Below are positions 1-7,368 of a stretch of DNA of 10,455 nt, piece after piece. The notes below the pieces were generated by a model, which saw only the letters and a program-made list of their open reading frames with translations, was not told the DNA's origin and made no database searches. Within the stretch, counting starts at the first letter, position 1, and every line of letters starts with the position of its first letter. Source of the DNA: Lonsdalea quercina subsp. quercina (lineage in GTDB: Bacteria; Pseudomonadota; Gammaproteobacteria; Enterobacterales; Enterobacteriaceae); contig NZ_JIBO01000001.1 in the NCBI RefSeq assembly GCF_000688655.1, forward strand, positions 115,221 to 125,675. The letters run 5' to 3'. Made by a program: the position numbers and the translations under genes.

Positions 1-239
1 CTTTTTGTGACTTTCCAACCCTTTGGAAAACCCGCCTGCGCGTCGATGACTTCTTCATCGTCATCAAACAGGAGTGTGGTGAGGTAGCCGGGACGGGTGT
101 TGACGATGGTCGCATTTTGGCTGTTATAGGTGACATTCTGCATTCGGCTGTCATAGGTGCTGCTGCGCGGTATCGCCGCGCTCCAGGCTGTGGATGAACC
201 CAAAAGAAGCCACAAGATCACGGTTGTTTTCAGCATCAT
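1..239 (-). CDS. virB9: VirB9-like T4SS outer-membrane core protein (5' part only)
   Basis: This is the N-terminal 79 codons of a VirB9/TraO-type protein; the rest lies beyond base 1. In the family, VirB9 forms the outer-membrane core ring of the conjugation channel together with VirB7 and VirB10. The protein starts with a signal peptide (hydrophobic residues about 6-18, likely cut near WSA/A at 21). It is followed by family-typical mature sequence: IPRSSTYDSRMQNVTYN, a G-Y-L-T-T-L segment, an acidic DDDEEVIDA run and a GWKV motif. The start ATG (237-239) overlaps the virB8 stop in an ATGA arrangement. A second ATG follows at once (234-236) and sits better behind the GAGGGG ribosome site inside the virB8 end, so either may be used. 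Being eighth or ninth in a VirB-ordered operon strongly supports the call. Full length in the family is roughly 270-300 residues. Confidence 0.9.
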   Translation of the reverse strand, partial: MMLKTTVILWLLLGSSTAWSAAIPRSSTYDSRMQNVTYNSQNATIVNTRPGYLTTLLFDDDEEVIDAQAGFPKGWKVTK

Positions 240-919
240 TCACCCCTCAGTTCTTTATCGCGTTGGTAGCTGGTCACGATGAACCCCAGAGGATTCACTT
301 CTCGCTGGCTGTCTGTCAGTTGTTTGCGGGGGAGGTAGCGATAAGTCAGCCGGATGTTCCAGACATCTGTTTTAACCGAGTTATCGACAATCCGGCGGAT
401 AGTGCGTTTAATGCGTAAGGTCGCCAGATGGTCAGGCGCTGTCGCGGTCGCGTGAACGTTGGAAATAATGTCGATAGACACGACATATTCCGCTTTATTG
501 AAAATGACATCGGGTGCCTGATTGCTGTTGAACCCGTCGAGATAATCCCGGTTCACACTATCGCTGTTGAATAACTGCACATCGTCATAATCGCGCTGGA
601 GAGCAAAATAGTTATAACCCTCGCGGAGCCTGACATAATGCGCCGCTAACGCCTGAGCCAGTGCTTTCTCTGTGGAAATACTCTGCTCTTTAATCCGGGT
701 CATATATTCATACCGCCCGGTCTGTTTATCCACCGACCATAATTCGATTTCGGTGGTTTTCAGCGGCAGCAGAATAATCAGTGCGGTGATCGCCATTGCG
801 GCCAGAGCAAACCCTATGGCCGCTATTCGCCACGCCATCTTTTTTTCCCGTTCATCCTTTTCCAGCAGGACAGATTCAAAGGCGCGGGATGACGCAATGA
901 TGTTTTCTGTTTCAGACAT
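236..919 (-). CDS. virB8: VirB8-like T4SS inner-membrane assembly protein
   Basis: This 227-residue bitopic inner-membrane protein is typical of VirB8/TraE. It has a short cytoplasmic N-terminus with the charged stretch EKDEREKK, one membrane span at about 31-52, and then a periplasmic NTF2-like domain. In the family VirB8 is a periplasmic scaffold that contacts VirB6, VirB5, VirB9 and VirB10 and is essential for pilus and channel assembly. The C-terminal signature NPLGFIVTSYQ (209-219) is the conserved VirB8 motif. A Shine-Dalgarno-like AGGAG lies about 10 bases upstream, inside the virB7 end; the virB7 stop falls just inside virB8. The TGA overlaps the virB9 start, so virB7, virB8 and virB9 look translationally coupled. 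Length and all key landmarks are normal for the family. Confidence 0.95.
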   Translation of the reverse strand: MSETENIIASSRAFESVLLEKDEREKKMAWRIAAIGFALAAMAITALIILLPLKTTEIELWSVDKQTGRYEYMTRIKEQSISTEKALAQALAAHYVRLREGYNYFALQRDYDDVQLFNSDSVNRDYLDGFNSNQAPDVIFNKAEYVVSIDIISNVHATATAPDHLATLRIKRTIRRIVDNSVKTDVWNIRLTYRYLPRKQLTDSQREVNPLGFIVTSYQRDKELRGE

Positions 920-1052
920 GCTTTGTCAGCTCCTGAATAATTGCGGGAGAATTAACTGGTTGAGGATCGCCAGATACCGGCGGGAGGTCGTGCCGATGCT
1001 GCGCACAGCCCGTGAGGACGCACAGCATCAGAAAGACGAGGCTGGATTTCAT
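912..1052 (-). CDS. virB7: VirB7-like small T4SS lipoprotein
   Basis: This 46-residue lipoprotein starts MKSSLVFLMLC and carries the lipobox L-T-G-C with the lipidated cysteine at residue 16, followed by a short Pro-rich mature part. VirB7 lipoproteins anchor VirB9 and the core complex in the outer membrane, and their size and place (between virB6 and virB8) match here. No second cysteine for a VirB9 disulphide is present in the mature part, as in pKM101 TraN-like members. The start is ATG at 1050-1052 with a weak AGGT ribosome site. An in-frame ATG 12 codons upstream would spoil the signal peptide and is less likely. The 3' end runs 8 bases into virB8 in another frame. About 87 bases separate it from virB6, the largest gap in the operon. 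Confidence 0.88.
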   Translation of the reverse strand: MKSSLVFLMLCVLTGCAQHRHDLPPVSGDPQPVNSPAIIQELTKHV

Positions 1053-1139
1053 ATCGATACCTATGTTTGTCGAAGACAGAAATACCATACCGATGGCGGT
1101 TGCTGCGGCATGAGATGGAGGAATGGGGTTAGAAGGAGA

Positions 1140-2180
1140 TTAGCGGTTACGCTGTTGATTGAAACGCTTCATGCTATCGATAGAAGCCGCACGTTTTTGC
1201 CATGCGGGTAGGGCTTTGCTGGTGCCTGCGGCGATAAGTGAACCTGTTGCAGTAGCGGCGCTGACGCCCGCTTTTGCCGCTAACTGGACCCCCCCCGCAC
1301 CGGTTTTCATGACCGGTTTTGCTGCATCAGAAGAGGGCTTCGCCAGCCCACGTAAGCCGCTCATGGCGGCACCCTGTAGTGCGGCTTGAACGGCTACGCC
1401 ACCTAATGCGTTCGCGATTTTTGCTGAAAACCAGATAATGACACCTGAAATAACACCCGCAACGCAGCACTGAACACCCAGTGTAATGATATTGGCGCTA
1501 TCTGCAAAATTAACCGCTTTATCTAATAAGCCATTGAGATAATTAATGACAATCCTGATGGATAACGCAGAAAACATAATCGTCAGGATCACCGTGAAGA
1601 TAATTTTCAGCCAGTTGTTAAACATCGGAATAAGGAATCCATACAGCAGGCAGAAAATAAATAACGGTGCGGTGGTGGTCGTTAATACAATGATAATGCC
1701 GGCTAACAGGTTAACTGCCGAACCAAATAGCAGAGTGACGATTGCACCTCCCCAGACCAGCAGTTGGGCAATACCGCCGTTGAGTTTTACATAGGTGGAA
1801 TCGTCCTGTTTATAAAGCTTTTGTCCTATCGTTTGCGCTTTCGCCCAGACGGTATCCAGTAACACCCAGACGTTGTCATCACCGCTGACGCCGTCGGTTA
1901 ATCCGTTAATGGCCGAAATGGCTAAATCCAACCAACCATCGAGATTTAAAACGAATGTCATGATTAGCAGCATTCGCCCGACATCCCATATGACATCTTC
2001 TACTGGTGTTTGAAGTTTTCCAGCCAGAGTTTGATAACCCCGATACGTGACAAATAACGTGAAGGAGCTGACGGCGATAACGCTTACCATATCGCCGTAC
2101 ACGGAGGTTTGTCCCCGCAGTACGGCATGTAAACCGTCAGTGATCGTGTTGTTCATTCCAACAAACATACCACCTGACAT
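1140..2180 (-). CDS. virB6: VirB6-like polytopic T4SS channel protein
   Basis: This 346-residue polytopic inner-membrane protein of the VirB6/TrbL type is thought to form part of the inner-membrane path for the transferred DNA. Hydrophobic segments lie at about 31-46, 68-88, 139-167, 171-187, 191-212 and 232-252. Between them sits the family-typical APLFIFCLLYGFLIPMF-NNW region (171-190) with its conserved tryptophan. After residue 255 there is a soluble tail rich in Ala, Gly and Lys, ending in basic residues. The ATG at 2178-2180 has AAGGGG six bases upstream; the preceding eexN gene ends 11 bases before it. Codons about 295-298 in the tail contain a run of eight G (eight C on the plus strand, 1289-1296), a potential slippage site. 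The frame is intact here. Confidence 0.92.
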   Translation of the reverse strand: MSGGMFVGMNNTITDGLHAVLRGQTSVYGDMVSVIAVSSFTLFVTYRGYQTLAGKLQTPVEDVIWDVGRMLLIMTFVLNLDGWLDLAISAINGLTDGVSGDDNVWVLLDTVWAKAQTIGQKLYKQDDSTYVKLNGGIAQLLVWGGAIVTLLFGSAVNLLAGIIIVLTTTTAPLFIFCLLYGFLIPMFNNWLKIIFTVILTIMFSALSIRIVINYLNGLLDKAVNFADSANIITLGVQCCVAGVISGVIIWFSAKIANALGGVAVQAALQGAAMSGLRGLAKPSSDAAKPVMKTGAGGVQLAAKAGVSAATATGSLIAAGTSKALPAWQKRAASIDSMKRFNQQRNR

Positions 2181-2191
2181 AGATGACCCCT

Positions 2192-2416
2192 TTAATTCAA
2201 ATCGGGAACCTTGGCATTTTCCTGACGGAGTTCAAATCGCGCTTCTCGTGCATTTTTGCAATCTTGAGAGTCATCACCGGACGATTCACACGCTTTATAT
2301 CGCTGGTTCATTTCATCCGAATGTTCTTTGTACCATTGCGTTGATTTCGGGTTATCACACCCCGAAAGAAATAATGAGCCTAAAAGAACTGTAAAAATGC
2401 AAAGTGACGTTTTCAT
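2192..2416 (-). CDS. eexN: EexN-family entry-exclusion lipoprotein
   Basis: This 74-residue predicted lipoprotein has the signal MKTSLCIFTVLLGS and lipobox L-S-G-C with the lipidated cysteine at residue 20. The mature part holds W-Y-K-E-H followed by two cysteines (43 and 53) in a K-A-C-(x9)-C-K-N-A-R-E-A-R arrangement, the pattern I associate with EexN/Eex proteins of pKM101-type plasmids. Such proteins make a cell that already carries the element a poor recipient for the same element; the target inside the secretion apparatus is not settled. Its place between virB5 and virB6 is the same as in pKM101- and R6K-like operons. The start at 2414-2416 has GAGAGGG upstream, overlapping the virB5 stop codon. 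The frame is open farther upstream (to 2470) but those codons lie inside virB5 and would ruin the signal peptide. Confidence 0.85.
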   Translation of the reverse strand: MKTSLCIFTVLLGSLFLSGCDNPKSTQWYKEHSDEMNQRYKACESSGDDSQDCKNAREARFELRQENAKVPDLN

Positions 2417-2426
2417 TCTTACCCTC

Positions 2427-3143
2427 TCAATAATTAAAGTCAGGAATCGGAGCGGCGAGTTGTTGTTCATTGAATGCTTTTTGCCGCTGTTGAGTCAACA
2501 TCGCGGCACGCTGTTCAGCCTGCTTGACTGACATTTCCCATTGGCTGGCTAATGCATTCAATTGTACGCTTTTGGCTGCCACCGCGTTAGCCAAGTCCTG
2601 TGACTCTTTCGAGTCTTTGGCGTTGGCTATGCGGTCGGATAAGTCTGATATATCGTTTAATGTGCTATTAATCTTGTTTTGGACATCGCTGGTATTCTCA
2701 ATTGAGACTGCCTGATTGAGGACAAGTTGTTTGCAACTTTCCTGATACCGTTGCGATGAACTGGACTGATTACAAATATCAAACGATTGATATTTATTAT
2801 ATAGGTGCTGAAGGTCAGAAGAATAATAACCGCTTGGGTTGGTCAGCAGGTCATCCAGTGAAATACCATTTTTACGGAGATGTTCGATATCGTTTTTTAG
2901 GTTTTTAGCATCGTGGAGAAATCCCTGAATATCCCGTATGCCTGTTGCAGTCGCTAATTGCTGCTTATAGGCGTCAAGCTCGCTTTTATAGTGAGTGACC
3001 GTTTCCTGCCATTGCTGGAGTTTCTGAATCCATTGGTTAATCGACTCGGTATTACTGGCGGCATCAAATACCGGGATACCGGCGCTCATCGCTGGTGTAG
3101 ACATCAATAGCGATAACGCCAGACACATCTTTCTGGATTGCAT
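2427..3143 (-). CDS. virB5: VirB5-like pilus-associated T4SS protein
   Basis: This 238-residue secreted protein is of the VirB5/TraC type. VirB5 is a minor pilus component placed at the tip, involved in contact with the recipient. A signal peptide spans residues 1-21 (cut after AMSA), followed by the typical mature start GIPVFDAAS. Long helical, Gln-rich stretches follow (about 36-90 and 150-228), as expected for the helix-bundle fold. Cysteines 124 and 137 in the middle loop may form a disulphide. The ATG at 3141-3143 has a perfect GGAGGT seven bases upstream, and the gene begins 23 bases after the virB3-virB4 stop. The stop TGA doubles as part of the ribosome site of eexN. VirB5 is the least conserved VirB protein, so the call leans on signal, fold and position. 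Confidence 0.88.
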   Translation of the reverse strand: MQSRKMCLALSLLMSTPAMSAGIPVFDAASNTESINQWIQKLQQWQETVTHYKSELDAYKQQLATATGIRDIQGFLHDAKNLKNDIEHLRKNGISLDDLLTNPSGYYSSDLQHLYNKYQSFDICNQSSSSQRYQESCKQLVLNQAVSIENTSDVQNKINSTLNDISDLSDRIANAKDSKESQDLANAVAAKSVQLNALASQWEMSVKQAEQRAAMLTQQRQKAFNEQQLAAPIPDFNY

Positions 3144-3166
3144 GGTGATGACCTCCGAGGTGAATA

Positions 3167-5914
3167 TCAGATAGCTTGGTTAAGGTACGTTTCTTTCCAG
3201 TCGCTGGGTGACATGCCTTCCTGATAAATGGCATCAAATATTTTCAGGTTGTCTTCACTGCCGCTCAGGATTTTGGTGATGTTTCCGAGGCCCGATAAAT
3301 CCATCCTTGCCATGGCGACAAACGGGCGAGTTTCACCAGCACGCAGTGGTGTTTTCAGGACAACCATATAGTGCTCGCTCGGATCAAGGTTGCGAACAAC
3401 GTCGTAAACGCTTTCAGGGACTTTCATTTTCTCCACGTAATCTGTACGGCTGGCCTTGGGATTGGCGAGAAAAATTTGGGTACTGCACTGCTCAATAATC
3501 GCCGGAGCGATGGGATGCCTGACGATTTCATCGGGTGACTGGGTAGCGGGAATAAAAATGCCGTTCAGTTTGCGGATCACCTTGAGCATGTTGAGGGAGA
3601 ATTTAGAAAACTCCACATCAGCCAGCCATTTCCAGAACTCATCCATAAACATCACCAGTCGGCGACCATCTAACAGGCTGGTGACGCGGTACAGTAAGTA
3701 AAAGGTGATCGGCCCACGTATGTCGTCATCATCCAGGAATTCCGTACCGTCGATACCAAAGTTATCAATATTGCTGATGTTGAACGTGTCCTCCTCGTTA
3801 TCGAACACCCAGCCAAACTCACCGCCCTGCGCCCACTGTTTCAGGCGTATACGCAGACCATTAGTTCGTGCCTCTTTGGTCGGTGGTTCAGGCAACACTT
3901 CCAGCAATCGGGTAATACCATAGCGGCGATATTCCGGCGGATAGTCCAGCATAATGGTATCCACCGCAGTGCTGATACGCTCTTCATCGCGGGGATCAAG
4001 TGGCTTACCGTCACGACGGCACAGCATCCGAATCAGTCGCTTGATAAAGCTGATATTCCGCCGAGTGGGAGTAAGTGAAAATGGGTTGAATCCGGTAGGG
4101 ATACCGGTCCGGATACGGAAATAGCAACCGCCCATCTGGCGGATCGACATCTCCGCCGCTCTGTCTTTATCAAAGTAAACGGTAGTCAGCTGTTTGATGG
4201 TGGCAGAAGCGGAGAATGTCGCCGGATTGCGGTACTTCTGCATCAACTGTTTCATCATCGTCATCAGCAGGGTCTTTCCTGAACCTGTTTTACCGATGAT
4301 GGCGGTATTCCCCGGCGTTTTCTCATTGAAGTCATTCCGTCCTGCCTGACTGTCATGCAAGTTCAGATAATAACCGCCACCACCGGGAGATTTCAGGATG
4401 GCGATAGCCTCACCCCACGGATTGCCATTACGCTTGTGAGGATGAAAGTTATGCAGACTCCCCATATCTGCGTAGTTCTGGCTACTGACCACCACCAGAC
4501 GGGGTCGCAGCGAGTAGACGCCGGGGAGTTGAGCCAGATAGGCGGCAGGTAACGACAGTGTGGATAGTGATGTCATAATGCCGAGATCGTTAAAAGGCTG
4601 AGCCAGTGCGTTGGTTTCCTTTACCACCTGATCGGCGCTTGTGGAGGAGACCAGTAAGGAAAAGTGATACTTGCCGCAAGACACATGCCCTGACTGGAGC
4701 AGATCGCGTAAGACGATCAATTCCTCACGCTGTGAAATGGCGTCATCGTCGGTTGAGTTCAGCCGTTTTTCCGCCAGTCGGATATGATTTTGCGCTTCAT
4801 CCCGTGCCATACAGGTAAAAGACTGCGTCAGTACATACTCGCTTTCGGCATACAGCAGCGCATCGAGCAGGCCGGTGTAGGTCTCCGGTGAATAGTCTTT
4901 AATTTCCAGACTGCGGAAGAAGTGGGAACCGCCGACCGTCTGACATTCGGCGGTATCGGTAGTGAAGAACACATCCGGCGTGCTGAGTGTGTGATAAGAC
5001 GGTGTGCGTGTCACCGCCACGTTCTGCCATTTGCCGGTAATCAGACGATGGTAGAAAGCCAGTTGCGAAGAGTAAACCCGACCTTTCTCCTCATAGAGGC
5101 CCAATGGCGTTGCCACATAACGCGACAGGGCGGTGTTGATAGCTTCATGGTGTTCCAGCATCCCTTTCAGAGCATCATCCAGCGCCGCTTTCCTTTTTCC
5201 TGCGGGCTGCGTCTTCATGATTTTTTTCTCCAGCGTGGAGAAAGGGGCATAACAGATGGTGAAAAACAGCCGATGCCGCCAGAGTTGTTTCTCTTTTAGT
5301 GGCTGGTAATAGCGTTCCGTGACTTCATCGGAAAAGGGAATGCCCGAATTGGCCTCAAAGCCATCCTGATATTTCTCCCGTATGCGGTGAATATAGAAGG
5401 TGATCGGTAACCCTTCATACGAGCGGATCAGGTTGTTAAGGTGGCTTGCCAGCAATGTCAGATGATGTTCATCCTCACATTCAAAAACAGTGCCGTCCAA
5501 TTCCCACGTAGCGACTAAATCACCGGCGCGATTTCTTATTATGTGAGGGTGAATGTGGGAGGAATAGGGAATGTATTTATTCAGCGTGATGCGCTCGTTT
5601 AATTTCATCTTAGCGGTAAACTCCGAAACATCGACGGCGTCATAGTGGTTTGCCAGCACGGCACGGGCACCAAAATGGCGATTCGTGGCAAATCGCCCGC
5701 GAGTTTTAAAGGCCAACCACAGCAGTCCGAAATAATGAATATCCGTTCGGGCTTTTGCCTTCATTTCCAGCCAGGCTGGGATCAATAACAACGCAAGGTA
5801 ATAGCTGGTATAAACCGACAGCAGGACGATAACACCGCTGACGATCACGAACGGGACGAGAGGAATACCCATAATGGCGGCAGGGCGGGTCAGCGCTTTG
5901 TTCAGGGTGGTCAT
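3167..5914 (-). CDS. virB3-virB4: VirB3-VirB4 fusion, T4SS inner-membrane protein and ATPase
   Basis: This 915-residue protein joins VirB3 and VirB4 in one frame. Residues about 1-90 are VirB3-like: ALTRPA near the start, membrane hairpin at roughly 17-50, then a basic stretch. The rest is VirB4, the AAA+-like ATPase that powers pilus biogenesis and substrate passage. Walker A GKTGSGKT is at 541-548 and Walker B LVMFMDE has its acidic pair at D758-E759. A family-typical block TQSPDEIVRHPIAPAIIEQC follows, then IFLANPKA. Upstream of Walker A the segment NPWGEAIAILKSPGGGGYY is also typical. The ATG at 5912-5914 has AGGAGG upstream, overlapping the end of virB2. Length equals VirB3 (about 100) plus VirB4 (about 815), and there is no sign of a frameshift. 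The same fusion is known from R6K PilX3-4. Confidence 0.95.
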   Translation of the reverse strand: MTTLNKALTRPAAIMGIPLVPFVIVSGVIVLLSVYTSYYLALLLIPAWLEMKAKARTDIHYFGLLWLAFKTRGRFATNRHFGARAVLANHYDAVDVSEFTAKMKLNERITLNKYIPYSSHIHPHIIRNRAGDLVATWELDGTVFECEDEHHLTLLASHLNNLIRSYEGLPITFYIHRIREKYQDGFEANSGIPFSDEVTERYYQPLKEKQLWRHRLFFTICYAPFSTLEKKIMKTQPAGKRKAALDDALKGMLEHHEAINTALSRYVATPLGLYEEKGRVYSSQLAFYHRLITGKWQNVAVTRTPSYHTLSTPDVFFTTDTAECQTVGGSHFFRSLEIKDYSPETYTGLLDALLYAESEYVLTQSFTCMARDEAQNHIRLAEKRLNSTDDDAISQREELIVLRDLLQSGHVSCGKYHFSLLVSSTSADQVVKETNALAQPFNDLGIMTSLSTLSLPAAYLAQLPGVYSLRPRLVVVSSQNYADMGSLHNFHPHKRNGNPWGEAIAILKSPGGGGYYLNLHDSQAGRNDFNEKTPGNTAIIGKTGSGKTLLMTMMKQLMQKYRNPATFSASATIKQLTTVYFDKDRAAEMSIRQMGGCYFRIRTGIPTGFNPFSLTPTRRNISFIKRLIRMLCRRDGKPLDPRDEERISTAVDTIMLDYPPEYRRYGITRLLEVLPEPPTKEARTNGLRIRLKQWAQGGEFGWVFDNEEDTFNISNIDNFGIDGTEFLDDDDIRGPITFYLLYRVTSLLDGRRLVMFMDEFWKWLADVEFSKFSLNMLKVIRKLNGIFIPATQSPDEIVRHPIAPAIIEQCSTQIFLANPKASRTDYVEKMKVPESVYDVVRNLDPSEHYMVVLKTPLRAGETRPFVAMARMDLSGLGNITKILSGSEDNLKIFDAIYQEGMSPSDWKETYLNQAI

Positions 5915-5923
5915 CGGTTCCTC

Positions 5924-6199
5924 CTAGGATGCCCAATAGGCACCAAAGCCCGATGCGCCGACAATCAGGATGGCTCCGATAATGACGTTGCGCATGTCAT
6001 GCAAGCTTTTACCATCAAACAACACCTTGTAACCCACCCACATGGTTGCTAGCGTGATCGTGACGGCGGCCAGCCCGAGCAAACCGGTGGAGGTATTATT
6101 CAGCGTATCGTTGGCTTTATTAAATCCGCTTCCTGCTGCCAGCGTCTGGGTTGATATCAATAGGGAAGAAAACGCAGGCCAGTATTTACGTTTTTGCAT
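5924..6199 (-). CDS. virB2: VirB2-like conjugative pilin
   Basis: This is the major pilin precursor, 91 residues from the chosen start. A basic N-terminus (MQKRK) and signal peptide end near TLAA/GSG. The mature part of about 70 residues has two hydrophobic helices (about 40-60 and 72-89 of this numbering) separated by the basic loop VLFDGKSLHDMRN, the normal VirB2 hairpin architecture. Polymerised VirB2 makes the conjugative pilus. Two in-frame ATGs exist, at 6203-6205 (overlapping the virB1 stop as ATGA) and 6197-6199. The GAGGAG at 6208-6213 is only two bases from the first but eight from the second, so I chose the second. Translation is likely coupled to virB1. Confidence 0.92.
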   Translation of the reverse strand: MQKRKYWPAFSSLLISTQTLAAGSGFNKANDTLNNTSTGLLGLAAVTITLATMWVGYKVLFDGKSLHDMRNVIIGAILIVGASGFGAYWAS

Positions 6200-6201
6200 C
6201 G

Positions 6202-6867
6202 TCATTGCTCCTCATTAATCACAGGCAGGGATATATCACCGCGAAGGATGGCGTCGGGATAGTGCAAGGAGGTCAAAACAGGTATGGTTTTTTCGTTAAG
6301 CTCACCGCGCAGGACGGTAGCCGGGTAATGAATCTCTGAATTGGATTGGCTGGTGGTACTGTGTTTGAGATCTTCCCGCGTTGACGGGACCGCATAGCCA
6401 ATACGTTGGATATAGCTGGTTTGGTTAAAGGCAGATTCTGGCTGCTGACCCGTATCGAAATTGCCGGAATAGTAACAACTGAGTGCTCTCTTCAGCGTGC
6501 CACCTCGCTGGTAGCAGTCGGTGAGAATACGCTCAAAAACAGACAGATTGGTACAGGGATCTAACAAGTCATGTGCTGTTACGCCGTAATGGCGAAAGTT
6601 GGTACTGGTGATTTGCATCAGCCCGACCGAATAGCGACGACCTTTTGCTGCCACCTGCTTGATGATGTTGACGGCAACTTGCTTGCTGGTGGGTTGATGA
6701 GAAATGATGCCTACGCTGCCGGGTTTTCTCTCTTTCTTTGGCACAATTTCAGCGACGGCATAAGGATTAAAGCTGGATTCTACTTTTGCCACATCAGACG
6801 CGGTGGATGGGTGAATAGTGGCGGCACACTGCATGACCGCCGCCATAAAAGCAGTGGGTGAAAGCAT
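6202..6867 (-). CDS. virB1: VirB1-like lytic transglycosylase
   Basis: This 221-residue SLT-domain protein should open the peptidoglycan locally for the secretion channel. It starts MLSPTAFMAAVMQCA, with a predicted export segment. The catalytic glutamate is Glu30 in VAKVESSFNPYAV, and the SLT motifs SVGLMQITSTNF (about 80-91) and ALSCYYSGN (about 128-136) are present. Three cysteines lie in the catalytic region (105, 118, 131). After about residue 165 comes a tail with two copies of H-Y-P-x3-L-R-G-[ED] 22 residues apart, unusual for the family. I chose ATG 6865-6867 because CGAGG lies seven bases upstream and the resulting N-terminus matches other VirB1 proteins; an in-frame GTG at 6892-6894 would add nine residues. 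The stop overlaps virB2. Confidence 0.93.
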   Translation of the reverse strand: MLSPTAFMAAVMQCAATIHPSTASDVAKVESSFNPYAVAEIVPKKERKPGSVGIISHQPTSKQVAVNIIKQVAAKGRRYSVGLMQITSTNFRHYGVTAHDLLDPCTNLSVFERILTDCYQRGGTLKRALSCYYSGNFDTGQQPESAFNQTSYIQRIGYAVPSTREDLKHSTTSQSNSEIHYPATVLRGELNEKTIPVLTSLHYPDAILRGDISLPVINEEQ

Positions 6868-6945
6868 GGTTGCCTCGGTAACAAGTCTAGCCACACGTAG
6901 CCATCAGATAGTCGATGGCAAGGGAAAAGGAGGGAGAGTTGAGCG

Positions 6946-7167
6946 TTAATCGTGCTGGGGTGCCTGCGGCGTATCGCTATCATCCTTGGGTTCAAGAAGC
7001 ACCAGCTTACCGGAGACAGCAATGCCAGGCGTCAGTACGATGTTCAATCCAGATTTCCCGTTATGCACGAACGCCACGCCGACTTTTGTCCAATACGTGT
7101 TCTTCTCTCTGCTGGTATTGGGTTGGCTTTCCTGCGTGATAAATACGTGATAGGTAGGTTTTCTCAT
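6946..7167 (-). CDS. Conserved small protein, first gene of the VirB operon, function unknown
   Basis: This is a 73-residue cytosolic-looking protein without signal peptide or membrane span. It reads as alternating strands: TYHVFIT, then YWTKVGVAFVHN, then GLNIVLTPGIAVSGKLVLLEP, ending in an acidic and polar tail DDSDTPQ. The pattern Y-W-T-x-V-G-x-A-F and L-T-P-G-I-x-x-x-G-K-L-V-L-L recalls small unnamed proteins seen near VirB or mobilisation genes of Gram-negative conjugative elements. I know of no proven function and assign none. The ATG at 7165-7167 has AAAGGAAAT just upstream; an ATG six codons earlier (7183-7185) lacks a ribosome site. It is the first gene after the long leader and lies 78 bases before virB1, so it is very probably co-transcribed with the secretion genes. 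Confidence 0.75.
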   Translation of the reverse strand: MRKPTYHVFITQESQPNTSREKNTYWTKVGVAFVHNGKSGLNIVLTPGIAVSGKLVLLEPKDDSDTPQAPQHD

Positions 7168-7302
7168 GCTATTTCCTTTCATCAAAAGTTATGGTGAATT
7201 AACTCAATCGTTCACATCCCGATTCTGCATTCCGATTTCAACGGGTCAGCGAGAACATTCAGCGGCACCCTGAATTGTGGTTGTGTGACAGCCCGACTCA
7301 TC

Positions 7303-7315
7303 TTTTTAAAGAGCA
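7303..7315 (-). promoter_or_regulatory. boxA-like antitermination element in the VirB operon leader
   Basis: Read on the minus strand the sequence is TGCTCTTTAAAAA. It differs at one base from the boxA of enterobacterial rRNA leaders (TGCTCTTTAACAA), which in RNA binds NusB-NusE (S10) and makes polymerase resistant to Rho. It sits about 136 bases before the first gene of the leftward operon and on the same strand. Whether it is transcribed and active is inference. Confidence 0.5.
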
Positions 7316-7350
7316 ATACTCGGCTCGGACGAATAAACGGCCATAACGCT

Positions 7351-7368
7351 CGCCAAGGGAAGGTGGCG
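7351..7368 (-). repeat. GC-rich hairpin upstream of the boxA-like site
   Basis: Perfect 5-bp arms CGCCA and TGGCG enclose an 8-base loop. In the leftward transcript this hairpin would lie 35 bases before the boxA-like site, the same order (hairpin then boxA) as boxB-boxA in rRNA leaders. The stem is short, so this may be coincidence. Confidence 0.3.

Noticed and set aside
672..1211. 179-codon plus-strand frame opposite virB7 and virB8, and similar long antisense frames over the VirB genes
   Set aside because: Shadows of well-supported minus-strand genes; no ribosome sites and no protein-family features.
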